A DNA stretch of 64,000 bases, taken from the NCBI GenBank assembly GCA_921293015.1, contig OV121085.1, positions 25,495,911 through 25,559,910 on the forward strand. The letters run 5' to 3'. How positions within the stretch are numbered: the first letter of the stretch is position 1; the number at the start of each line of letters is the position of its first letter. Both the position numbers and the translations under genes were made by a program. The notes under the pieces are model-generated. The model made no database searches, was not told the DNA's origin, and saw only the letters and a program-made list of their open reading frames with translations. This document shows, one piece after another, positions 1 to 12,400 of the stretch. The stretch is from Phorcus lineatus. Taxonomy: Eukaryota; Mollusca; Gastropoda; Trochida; Trochidae.

Positions 1-300
1 TAGTCAATTTTTTTTTAACATTATCCGGATATATGGATATATTGTCTCTTATGGCGATTCATCGATGTATCACTGGACCCTCACAATATAAGTATTGTGA
101 TATATTGTCTTTAAAATGTATCATTCACTTGTATCACGTAGTTGACGATGCAAACATCGATAATATTGATGAATTGTTACACCACTAGTGTCGGTAATGA
201 CTAATGACTTGTGTTGTGATGACTGACAGTGTTGTAGTGACTGACTTTCTTGTGATGACTGATGGTGTGTCTGAATGACTGATGTCTTGTTGTATTTTAG

Positions 301-458
301 GGTCCCATTGAAGACGTTTGAGGCGTCAAGTGCAAGGGATGCACTGGCAAAGGCCATGTACTCCAAGATGTTTGACTACATCGTTGACCAGGTGAACAAG
401 TCCATTCCCTTCACCTCCTCCACCAACTACATCGGTGTCTTGGACATCGCCGGCTTTG
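301..458 (+). CDS. MYO6: MYO6 exon a (motor, U50 end)
   Basis: Acceptor TATTTTAG ends at 300 and donor GTAAGT starts at 459. The first base completes a codon. It encodes [20 protein letters not shown] through GVLDIAGF, the segment leading into the switch-2/relay region. The upstream exons are outside the window. Confidence 0.95.
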
Positions 459-3400
459 GTAAGTTAGTCTCTCTCTCTTTGTAAACCACTCATATTGCGA
501 TCAGTGAAAAGTATTGTGGGTCAGTGAGTGCCTCGGCAGGTCTTGCTCCTGCAATCGGCTGTGATTATGCATGCCGCAGTTTAACACTTTTGCTGTAAAC
601 CATCCTGAGTCGCTTGTAGGGATCCACTTATCTAGAGGGAAGCCACCAATTAAAGATAAGCTATCGCAGAAATATTCTGAGGACCTTGCTGTTTGAGGTA
701 AAAGGTTATTGTCCTGAACTGATGTGAAGGTAGTAAATCTTGGTGTGACTTGTGTTGCAGAGTACTTCCAGGTGAACAGCTTCGAGCAGTTCTGTATCAA
801 TTACTGCAATGAGAAGCTGCAGCAGTTCTTCAACGAGCGCATCCTCAAGGAGGTTAGTCAGTACACACAGCATACTATCTCCTAACTCTATCAAAGCAAA
901 TTAAACACTTTCAAACATAAATAATTTTAACAAGTACTGGTTATTTTTTAAGCTCATTTAACTACTTCGTGATATTCGAGTGTTTTTTAGTCCTTCTGCT
1001 AGAAGCCTTGCCTACTGTTTTGTTTCAGGAACAAATTTTGTACGAGAAGGAAGGACTAAATGTGAAGAAAATCAACTGGACAGACAACCAGGACTGTATC
1101 GGTAGGTTTCAAAGTAACTTGACCTTGAACTAGTCCATTAATATCATACTTTTGAAGAATCATATTGAAACTTTATAGTCCCTTGTTGCTCAGTTTGTCA
1201 TGTATAGACTTGTGTTGATCCAATCCAGATCTGATCGAGGGTAAAGGTGCTGGCATATTTGACCTGCTGGACGAAGAGAGCAAGCTGCCCACCCCTAAAC
1301 CAGACCACTTTACTCATGAGGTGCACGGGCGCAACAAGAACCACTTCCGACTTAGTGTAAGTATCTAATCTCTGAAGCCAGGTTGCAGTAACTACTGCTG
1401 ACACTGATGTTGTGTGAAGGTGTTCTACACATCCTGCTGAGAGTCCTTCTGTCTCTCCTATGTTTCAGGTTCCTCGCAAATCCAAACTCAAGTCCCACAG
1501 AGAGGTAAAGGATGACCAGGGCTTTCTCATCAAGCACTTTGCAGGTGCTGTGTGCTACCATACTGTAAGTCTTATTAGATGATCAGTCTATAAAAATGCA
1601 TGTTAAAAATCAACTGACATGACCCATGGCAACTTTCATGATTTATTGAAATGTATTCAAATTTGACAGTGATTTAACTTTCAATATCTGAAATTGGCTG
1701 TAACACAACTTAGAAAGGGCTTTTTCAAAACACCAACTAATTAGAGCCAGTGAACAGAACTGAAAGGGCCCGTGGTCACTGAGGCGTGAGTCCTGCCTCA
1801 TGATGTGATAGTATAGCCCCTATAACAGAACTGAAAGGGCCCGTGGTCACTGAGGCGTGAGTCCTGCCTCATGATGTGATAGTATAGCCACTATAACAGA
1901 ACTGAAAGGGCCCGTGGTCACTGAGGCGTGAGTCCTGCCTCATGATGTGATAGTATAGCCCCTATAACAGAACTGAAAGGGCCCGTGGTCACTGAGGCGT
2001 GAGTCCTGCCTCATGATGTGATAGTATAGCCACTATAACAGAACTGAAAGGGCCCGTGGTCACTGAGGCGTGAGTCCTGCCTCATGATGTGATAGTATAG
2101 CCACTATAACAGAACTGAAAGGGCCCGTGGTCACTGAGGCGTGAGTCCTGCCTCATGATGTGATAGTATAGCCCCTATAACAGAACTGAAAGGGCCCGTG
2201 GTCACTGAGGCGGGAGTCCTGCCTCATGATGTGATAGTATAGCCCCTATAACAGAACTGAAAGGGCCCGTGGTCACTGAGGCGTGAGTCCTGCCTCATGA
2301 TGTGATAGTATAGCCACTATAACAGAACTGAAAGGGCCCGTGGTCACTGAGGCGTGAGTCCTGCCTCATGATGTGATAGTATAGCCACTATAACAGAACT
2401 GAAAGGGCCCGTGGTCACTGAGGCGTGAGTCCTGCCTCATGATGTGATAGTATAGCCACTATAACAGAACTGAAAGGGCCCGTGGTCACTGAGGCGTGAG
2501 TCCTGCCTCATGATGTGATAGTATAGCCCCTATAACAGAACTGAAAGGGCCCGTGGTCACTGAGGCGTGAGTCCTGCCTCATGATGTGATAGTATAGCCC
2601 CTATAACAGAACTGAAAGGGCCCGTGGTCACTGAGGCGTTAGTCCTGCCTCATGATGTGATAGTATAGCCCCTATAACAGAACTGAAAGGGCCCGTGGTC
2701 ACTGAGGCGGGAGTCCTGCCTCATGATGTGATAGTATAGCCCCTATAACAGAACTGAAAGGGCCCGTGGTCACTGAGGCGTTAGTCCTGCCTCATGATGT
2801 GATAGTATAGCCCCTATAACAGAACTGAAAGGGCCCGTGGTCACTGAGGCGTTAGTCCTGCCTCATGATGTGATAGTATAGCCCCTATAACAGAACTGAA
2901 AGGGCCCGTGGTCACTGAGGCGGGAGTCCTGCCTCATGATGTGATAGTATAGCCCCTATAACAGAACTGAAAGGGCCCGTGGTCACTGAGGCGGGAGTCC
3001 TGCCTCATGATGTGATAGTATAGCCACTATAACAGAACTGAAAGGGCCCGTGGTCACTGAGGCGGGAGTCCTGCCTCATGATGTGATAGTATAGCCCCTA
3101 TAACAGAACTGAAAGGGCCCGTGGTCACTGAGGCGGGAGTCCTGCCTCATGATGTGATAGTATAGCCCCTATAACAGAACTGAAAGGGCCCGTGGTCACT
3201 GAGGCGTTAGTCCTGCCTCATGATGTGATAGTATAGCCCCTATAACAGAACTGAAAGGGCCCGTGGTCACTGAGGCGGGAGTCCTGCCTCATGATGTGAT
3301 AGTATAGCCCCTATAACAGAACTGAAAGGGCCCGTGGTCACTGAGGCGTTAGTCCTGCCTCATGATGTGATAGTATAGCCCCTATAACAGAACTGAAAGG

Positions 3401-6400
3401 GCCCGTGGTCACTGAGGCGTGAGTCCTGCCTCATGATGTGATAGTATAGCCACTATAACAGAACTGAAAGGGCCCGTGGTCACTGAGGCGGGAGTCCTGC
3501 CTCATGATGTGATAGTATAGCCCCTATAACAGAACTGAAAGGGCCCGTGGTCACTGAGGCGGGAGTCCTGCCTCATGATGTGATAGTATAGCCCCTATAA
3601 CAGAACTGAAAGGGCCCGTGGTCACTGAGGCGTTAGTCCTGCCTCATGATGTGATAGTATAGCCCCTATAACAGAACTGAAAGGGCCCGTGGTCACTGAG
3701 GCGGGAGTCCTGCCTCATGATGTGATAGTATAGCCCCTATAACAGAACTGAAAGGGCCCGCGGTCACTGAGGCGGGAGTCCTGCCTCATGATGTGATAGT
3801 ATAGCCCCTATAACAGAACTGAAAGGGCCCGTGGTCACTGAGGCGGGAGTCCTGCCTCATGATGTGATAGTATAGCCCCTATAACAGAACTGAAAGGGCC
3901 CGTGGTCACTGAGGCGGGAGTCCTGCCTCATGATGTGATAGTATAGCCCCTATAACAGAACTGAAAGGGCCCATGGTCACTGAGGCGTGAGTCCTGCCTC
4001 ATGATGTGATAGTATAGCCCCTATAACAGAACTGAAAGGGCCCGTGGTCACTGAGGCGTTAGTCCTGCCTCATGATGTGATAGTATAGCCCCTATAACCT
4101 CCTTATTGAAACAAGAATAGCAAATCTTGCTGTTCTAACCATGGCGTTTAAACATATGTAATTTCATCGCAATTCACGCCTTAGACCAGTTGGTTACTAG
4201 CGATATATGTCAAATGTCCTGTCATAATGGTGTATCTCTTGGCATTCTACTGCTACTGAGTATATTGTCAAGACATCCAAACATTTGAACCAATGAACTT
4301 GTAGAATATATATTCTACCAATAAATCAAGAGAAGGAGATAAGGCTCATGCCTTTCTACCGATAATGACAATCATTTGAAAAAGTAGACTGTTTGCAACG
4401 GTTACCAAAATGCTTTAGGATGATATAGGATGTATCTAACGCTTATGCCAGATATGAATTGTTTCAGTGGCATTCTAGAAGTTGGTAGTATAAGGACGAC
4501 AATGATATATGGATATACAACTTCTTTATTACACAGTGGCGACGTTTCGGTATAGATCCTTATACCGTTATCAAGCATGCTTTTAATTCATATAAGTGAT
4601 ACGAATACAGATTTAATTTTTCAATATTCAAAATAATGCATTATGCCTCCTTCAATAGTGCTCGGAGAAGCTGGTAGCATAAGCAGCATGACAGTGTAAA
4701 TATTTTCAATTTATAAGGCAGAATTAAACAGAAACACGTTTGTTTGTTGTCTTCTGCTTGGGCAACCTTACCGAAGGGCACTATGAGGCTACTATGATAA
4801 ATCTTACATCTCTTATTTGATAGTCCTACTTTATTCCATAGAGATGTGCATTAAAGTTTTCATAAACTTGTTTGCAGGTGCAGTTCATCGAGAAGAACAA
4901 CGATGCACTTCATGCCTCTCTGCAGTTCTTGGTGCAGGACAGCAAGAATGCTCTGCTCAAGAAGCTGTTTGAAGGTACCCAGGTGGCCTCAGGCAAACTC
5001 GGCTTTATCAGCGTGGGCACCAAGTTCCGCAAACAACTGACTGTCCTGATGGAGAAGCTACGCAGCACTGTAGGTACCTTCTGAGATATTCTATGACATA
5101 GTACAGTGTTCCTCCTGTGCCTCTGTCAGTAATAAAAGAATGATATGTTGTTTCTTTGATTGCCTTTGGTTTCAATCTCAGTGACTTTGAAGTTTTTCTC
5201 TTAAGGGTACAAGTTTCATTCGTTGCATCAAACCCAACGCCAAGATGGTGGACCACATGTTTGAAGGAGGCATGATCCTCAGCCAGCTGCAGTGTGCTGG
5301 TAATTATATAGACAATAACTAACAAGTGGCGGGGAATGACAGATTATCTTTCCCGAGTTATATTAATTTCGACAGACAGACATATTTCACTTTTTTGCTG
5401 CGGCACATCAGATATTTTACGAATGGCAACTATGTAGACTTATTAAACATTGTTAAAATGACAAATATTTGTAAACAAATTACCAGTCGGGAAAAGTATG
5501 AAAGATGAATGAAATAGTTCCGGCAAAACATTCATTTTCATTGGTTCACATCAACCAATCAAATGCCAAGAAAATGTGCAACTCCCGTGTGACTTACAGG
5601 AAAAATAATACCCTGTGTCCATCTTCCCATATGGGTAATATTATCTTAATAATCTATTCACTTCATTACTTTGACAGACCAGTAGCAAAATTGTCAGTAG
5701 ACACTCTAATCCTTGACTATGAGGTTGTTTATATGTCAATGTATACTGCGAGTTCAGCTGTTTGTTATAGGTATGATCTCTGTGCTGGACCTTATGCAGC
5801 AGGGTTACCCATCCCGTACTCAGTTCTCAGAGCTCTACAACATGTACAAGAAGTTCCTGCCCCCTGAACTCTCCAGGCTTGACCCAAGACTCTTCTGTAA
5901 GGTAAGCTTATACAATACATATTCTCCACCATCAACTGTCCTAGAAAATGTAGCATTGTCTTATGTTCTTTCTTTTCTCTTCAGTCTTTGTTCAAGGCCC
6001 TTGGTTTGGATGATAATGACTTTAAGTTTGGTCTGACGAAAGTGTTCTTCCGGCCGGGTAAATTTGCGGAGTTTGACCAACTGTTGAAGAGTGACCCAGA
6101 GCATCTAGCAGAGCTTGTCAAGAAGGTCAAGAAATGGCTACTCTGCTCGCGCTGGAGGAAGGCTCAGTGGTGTGCGCTGTCTGTTATAAAGTGTGAGTTT
6201 ACTCAAATTCCCAAACTTACTCCAAGCTCAAGTGGTGCTAATCAATAACTCACTCAGATACTAACACATATCAATGTTTTCAGTAAACTGTCAACCCCTA
6301 TTCTAAATTTCCGTACAGGTAACCATTTTCTACCTGTGGAGAAAGGCTGTTGGTCTAATATTGAATACATATACCGTTTTTGTAAACTTTGTAAACTACA

Positions 6401-9400
6401 AACTGTTGGGGACGAGTATCACTATCTAATTATCTGTCCATATTTCTTAAAACACAGAGAATGTTACTTAAAAGAATTTTATTATATTAATCAAAGCTAT
6501 AGTAAGTTAAAATTGTTACTAGGAACCCCTTCCAAGAAGAAGTATTCGGAACTAAGGAAATTAGCAACATTCATTTCAATTATATGTAACACTTTCAAAA
6601 CTTGATAACTCAATGTATACAATATGCACAGCCAATATGTCATATATGTTATGTGTAATTTTTCATGTACCACGGTGAGTGGTTATTATGAAATAAAGAT
6701 TGATTGATTGATTGAGTATTAAATATACAATGATTTCAGTGAAGAACAAGATTGCCTACAGACGTGACATGCTGGTCAGGGTACAGAAGACTATTCGAAT
6801 GTGGAACGAGTGTCGAAAGTTCAGACCCAAGTAAGTAGCTATTTTGATACAAATAGAATTCATGAAGTCATAATTAAATGGATAATGGTAGCCTGAAAGG
6901 TATATCTGAGGCATGATCATGTACACAGAGATGTCCATTGTGAAGCATAATGATGCATGATTCCTGTGTCACTCAGGATGGAGATCCTTGTGAAACTCAA
7001 GTCCTCCTCAGCCCAGCTGTCCATGATGGGCCAAATCGTGTCCCAGCTCAAGAAGGACAAGGATGCTGCCTCCAAGGAGGTGAAGGACATCGAGAACGCT
7101 CTCAGCGCTCTTATCAAGAAGATAAGGGTGAGTCTAGATCCCAGCATATGTCTTTTGCTACAGCCAGATATTCTCCACCAGTTTAATTGGTTCATGGAGT
7201 AACTATTCATTGGTTTTATATTGATAGTTTTCTCTAAAACAGTTTTATTTCAAATGTCGATGGATAGATCTAACACAGAGCTTTGTTGTCCACTGTTTCA
7301 GACTACCAACATGACAAGAGAACAGTTGAATGTGGTGTACACTAAGTTCATCGCAGCCATGGACAAGCTGCTGTTGGATCTGAAGAAGAAGCTGGAGCAG
7401 CAGAAGAATGCAGAGGAGCAGGAGAGACTCCGCAAGATTCAGGTACACATGACAACTCTCACTCTTACCTAAAGCCACCAAGACCTAGGTACATACTACA
7501 GCCTTATCCCTATCCTGCATTCACCAAGATTCAAGTACACAGTACAGCTCTATCCCTATCCTGCATTCACCAAGATTCAAGTACACAGTACAGCTCTATC
7601 CCTATCCTGCATTCACCAAGAGTCAAGTACACAGTACAGCTCTATCCATATCCTACATTCACCAAGAGTCAAGTACACAGTACAGCTCTATCCCTATCCT
7701 GCATTCACTAAGATTCAAGTACACTAAGTACAGCTCTATCCATATCCTGCATTCACCAAGATTTAAGTACACAGTACAGCTCTATCCCTATCCTTCTTTC
7801 ACCAAGATTCAAGTACACAGTACAGCTCTATCCCTATCCTGCATTCACCAAGATTCAAGTACACAGTACAGCTCTATATATATTGATATTTGTGACGAGG
7901 TTGTGAGAAAAAAAACATGAGTCTGAAATTTGGTATATAACTACTGGTATATACAATGCACCACCAGGATCCAAGGCTTTGGTTTTATGTGGATGCTTTT
8001 GAACCATCTCTAGCAGATCGGAGCATCGAGCTTGCATTTCAGTACATAAATGAAGTAAACAATGGAAATGCTAGCAAAATCCTTTTTGCGCTTTATATCA
8101 AAGAAGGTAACATATAAAAATCCATATTTGAGAAATTTTTTAATTTTTTTGAATAATAATCAATATATCAATGGCTATTCAAAATTCAGTGACTCGTAGT
8201 AATTGTCATATTTTGTAAGAAATAGATACTGTTGATTAAATGAATAATTTTGAGATGATCTATGTACACTTGGTGCATGTGTAAATGACGCTTTAGACAG
8301 GTCAGTGTTATGTAATCAGAGACTTTTACCAGTTTCATAAAATATGTCATACCTCTGTATTTATTATGTCTCCCCCCCCCCCCAAAAAAAGCTTTGCGGG
8401 AGACCAAATGTTTTCAGTTCCGTTTGTAATTCCGTCATTCCATAATTCCGAAATGCTTTCGTTTCTGGACCATGCCTCAAAAATCATTCAATATTATTTA
8501 TACAAAACTTGTATGTGGTTAGGTCTAATGGTGGCGTGGTGCCTTTTGCTATTTTGGTTATTTTGAATTTTTTTGGTCCTGGTTTCCATGAAAACAGTTT
8601 GAACTAAGTGCAAATGGGGCGTAGAGTATGTTTCCGGGCCATATCTAAAAAATCGTTCAATATTTTTTTTTACGAAACTTGGTTTGTGGTTAGGTCTAGT
8701 GGTGAAGTGGTGCCTTTTGCTATTTTGGTTATTCTGAATTTTGTTTTTCTGGTTTCCATGGAAACAATTTGAACTTAGTGCATATAGGGGGGATGCTTTC
8801 GTTTCCGAGCAGTATCTAAAAAACCGTTCAATATTTTTTTTTGAAACTTGGTATGTGGCTAGATCTAGTGATGGAGTGGTGCCTTTTGCTACTTTGGTTG
8901 CTCAATTTTTTAATATTTTCTGGTTTCCATGGAAATGATTTGAACTTGGTGCCTGTGTGAGTATCAAATGTCACATTCCCTACAATAGAGAAGTTGAAAA
9001 ATATATCAAACTCTTCCTTATGCACCATTGAACTTGTATAGTTCACAAGTCATTATTATTTCAAGTTCATTGCTGCTAATATATTAACCTTTTTATTATA
9101 TGTTTGGTATGGATTGTTTCTGGTATAAGTGGCAATAAGATGATTAGGTTGGATTAAAAGTTTTGAAGGGGGACATCACTGTGCATAACATGCACATATT
9201 TCTAGTTTACAAATGTTGTTATCATGTTACCTGTAAATAGACATTTGTGATGACATTACAGTGACATTTACAACTGGGAGAAAAGGAAGTTGTTAGACAT
9301 GTCAACATCTTTAATTGCTTTATCTCAATATTTATTGAATCTTATTTGAGTCTTGTCGTGCGTCTTCCATTAATGTCAGATTGGACACACTCAAGCCTAT

Positions 9401-12400
9401 ATATTGAAGGGGGGAAACTGCTCAAGGTGTATACCCAGTTCAGTATCCCCTCACAATTAAGGACATTTTCTCCAAGGGTTGGGACACTGGACAAGTCAGG
9501 GAAACGTTTTATCCTGATATTTAATTACAACTTTTAATTACTTTGGTACACCCTGAATTTAAGATTTTCTGATAAGTTGTAGCATTTTAAACTTTATAAC
9601 AAAGATTGTTGTATTTAGAAAAGGGGGTAGATAAGAGAAAAAAGAGTTCGGACATATAAAGGAGATGAAGTCAAGATTTTTACACATTTTAAATACTTGG
9701 GAATAGTTTTTTCATCATCTGGTAGCTTCTCGCAATGCCAAAACACATTGGCTAAACAAAGTACTAAAGCTCTTTTCCCTATATCAAATATTGAATGATA
9801 ACAAACATATCCAAGTGTCTGTTAAGTATCAGCTATTCAAGTCTTCTATTACACCTTTCCTACATTACGACTGTGAAGTCAGGGGTTTCATGGTAGCTAA
9901 GGCCATTGAAAGAGTCCATCTCCGATTCCTTAAACGGATCTTAGGTGTAAAATTGACAACTCCATCCTCATATGTCCATGGTAAATTGGGCTTCTCTAGT
10001 GAAAAATCTCTTTTTTGAGTACGGCTTTGGTTACATATGGCTTTCCCAACATGTGGCTGATGAACGTAGATTTGTATCTGAATTAAGCCAAAGAATATCT
10101 GACATTCACAAACAAATGTGGAAATCCAATCTGACCAGTCTTAGTGAAACTAGAAATTATCTTTATATTAAGGAATCCCTCTATTTTAAAAAGTACTTTA
10201 AAGTAATAACTTTCACCAAATATAGACTTGCGTTGTCCCGTTTTCGCTTTAGTTCTCACATGTTCATGATAGAAAGAGGGCGATGGAGTAATTACAAACT
10301 GCCTTATGAAGGTAATGTTGTTGTCATTGCCGAAATGATAATGAAGATGAATACCATGTGTTATAAGTATGCCCACTCTTTGTCATGTATTGCAAACGCT
10401 ATTTGCCAATCTATTATTATAAACCTCCTAGTATGGTTAAAAAATTGATGAACAATCCATGCCGAAATCTAAGTATTATTTTGAATTTATCAAAATGTGT
10501 TTACCACATCATGAATGCTTATAAACAAACTGTACTTCTTAATTCAACTGTCATATTGTAAACATAGGCTTCTGCAATGTGTTAGATATTAATATATTTG
10601 TAAGGGATAGTGTGTAATTCACCACCCACCCACTACTGCTGTATAGTGTAATGTTCTGTTTGTTTTGGCCTTTGGCCTATGATTAAAGAACTTAAACTTG
10701 AACTCTAAAAGTTGTACAGAGTGTATAAGACTTTTTGTCTCATTGTTTTTTATTTCATTTCATTTGATTTGTATTCAGGAAGAAATGGAGAGAGAAAAGA
10801 AAAGGAAGGAGGAAGAAGAGTTGAAGAGAAAGAGAGAAGAAGAAGAAAGAAAACAGTAAGTATGAATTACACGTGTGTAAAGCATAAATGTAAGTGACAG
10901 GATGTATAAATGGAAGGCTCACTGACTGCTGTGTCTGTCCAAATAGGAAAGCGGAGATGGAGGCGCGCAGGAAGAAGGAGGAGGAAGCCAGGAAGAAACA
11001 AGAGGAGGAAGACCGCAAGGCAGCGGTAAGTGGGACTAGTTGGGGAGGGGAGCGGAATGTGTCGTGACTGGAGGGCAGTCATGTCTACCCTTCGTTTTGG
11101 CAGAATGCTTACTAATTTTAGTGTCAAATTATAACCTTGCGATTGAGTGGCAGGATAGAAGGTGGGTTGGGGGATGGATAGGGGTTGGATGGAGAGGGTT
11201 GGATGGGGGGCTGGATGGCAAGTGGATGGGGGGCTGGATGGAGACGGTTGGATGGGGGGCTGGATGGAGAATGGATGGGGGGTTTGGATGGGGGCTGGAT
11301 GGAGAGGGTTGGATGGGGGGCTGGATGGAGAGTGGATGGGGGCTGAAGTGAGAACTGGATGGAGGGCTAGATGGAGAGTGGATGGAGCGCCGGATGGAGA
11401 GCTGGATTGAGTGCTGGATAGAGAGCTGGATGGAGCACCGAATGGAGAGCTGGATGGAGTGCCGAATGGAGAGCTGGATGGAGTGCCGAATGAAGAGCTG
11501 GATTGAGTGCCGAATGGAGAGCTGGAAGGAGTGCAGATTGGAGAGCTGGATTGAGTGCTGGATGGAGTGCAGAATGGAGAGCTGGATGGAGTATCGAATT
11601 GAGAGCTAGATGGAAAGTGGATGGGTGGTTAGATTGAGAGCTGGGTAGGGGGCTGTATGGAGGGCTAAATTGAGAGCTGGATGGGGGGCAAGGTCTCGGC
11701 TCCCAGTCACATGAATTACTTTGTGTAGTTCAGTCTATATCCACTTACAGCATTGCATAGATACATAAATTTTTTCTGTTCGTATGAAACGTTTCGGTTC
11801 TATGTGGGTACTTTGTATAATGGAGCATTTATTTATGACTTACAACTATAACTCAAACTGAATTCTTCTGTTTCAGGCCATTTTGCAAAAGCAAATGGAG
11901 GAAGAAACCAAGGCTAATGCACAAAGGTAACAAATGCATATAAGCATCTGTTAAGAATCTGTTTACAGTAGTTGACAATTGATAAAGTTGTTATCGTGAC
12001 AATATAATAAGGTATAAATCATTGGTCTAAGAGACCATAATATTTCGTGAGACTGCCCAGTGATGACCCCTGTGTGATGTGTGTGAGACTTAGGTGCTGA
12101 CCTCAACACGTGGTGTGTGTAGGGACTGACACATGTTTGTATTGTATTACAGACAGCAAATGCTGGACCAGGAACACCGGGACCGAGAGCTGGCGCTGCG
12201 TCTCGCCATGGAGGACCAGAACGAGGTGGAAGATATCCAGCTGCCTCCTCCGCTACAAAGGTCTGTTTTGTCACCTGCTCAGTTTACATTTTGATATAAA
12301 CCTGTTCAATAGACTACTGTATATTACAATGTATAAGGCGACCCAGTGTATAAGGCGACCCCCTTTCTCAGCCCCCCAAATTGTTGTCAAAATCATATGC

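Noticed and set aside
1755..4097. CRISPR-like regular array
   Set aside because: Units are contiguous 71-bp tandem repeats without unique spacers, in a eukaryotic intron.
5008..5325. 105-codon minus-strand frame
   Set aside because: Antisense to MYO6 exons f and g; conservation is explained by the sense exons.
5505..6036. Plus-strand frames of 107 and 120 codons starting in the intron
   Set aside because: Read-through of intron into MYO6 exons h and i; only the exon parts are coding.
11040..11609. Open frames over 70 codons rich in W, G and D or E
   Set aside because: They run through the TGGA minisatellite; periodic codons without stops are expected there.
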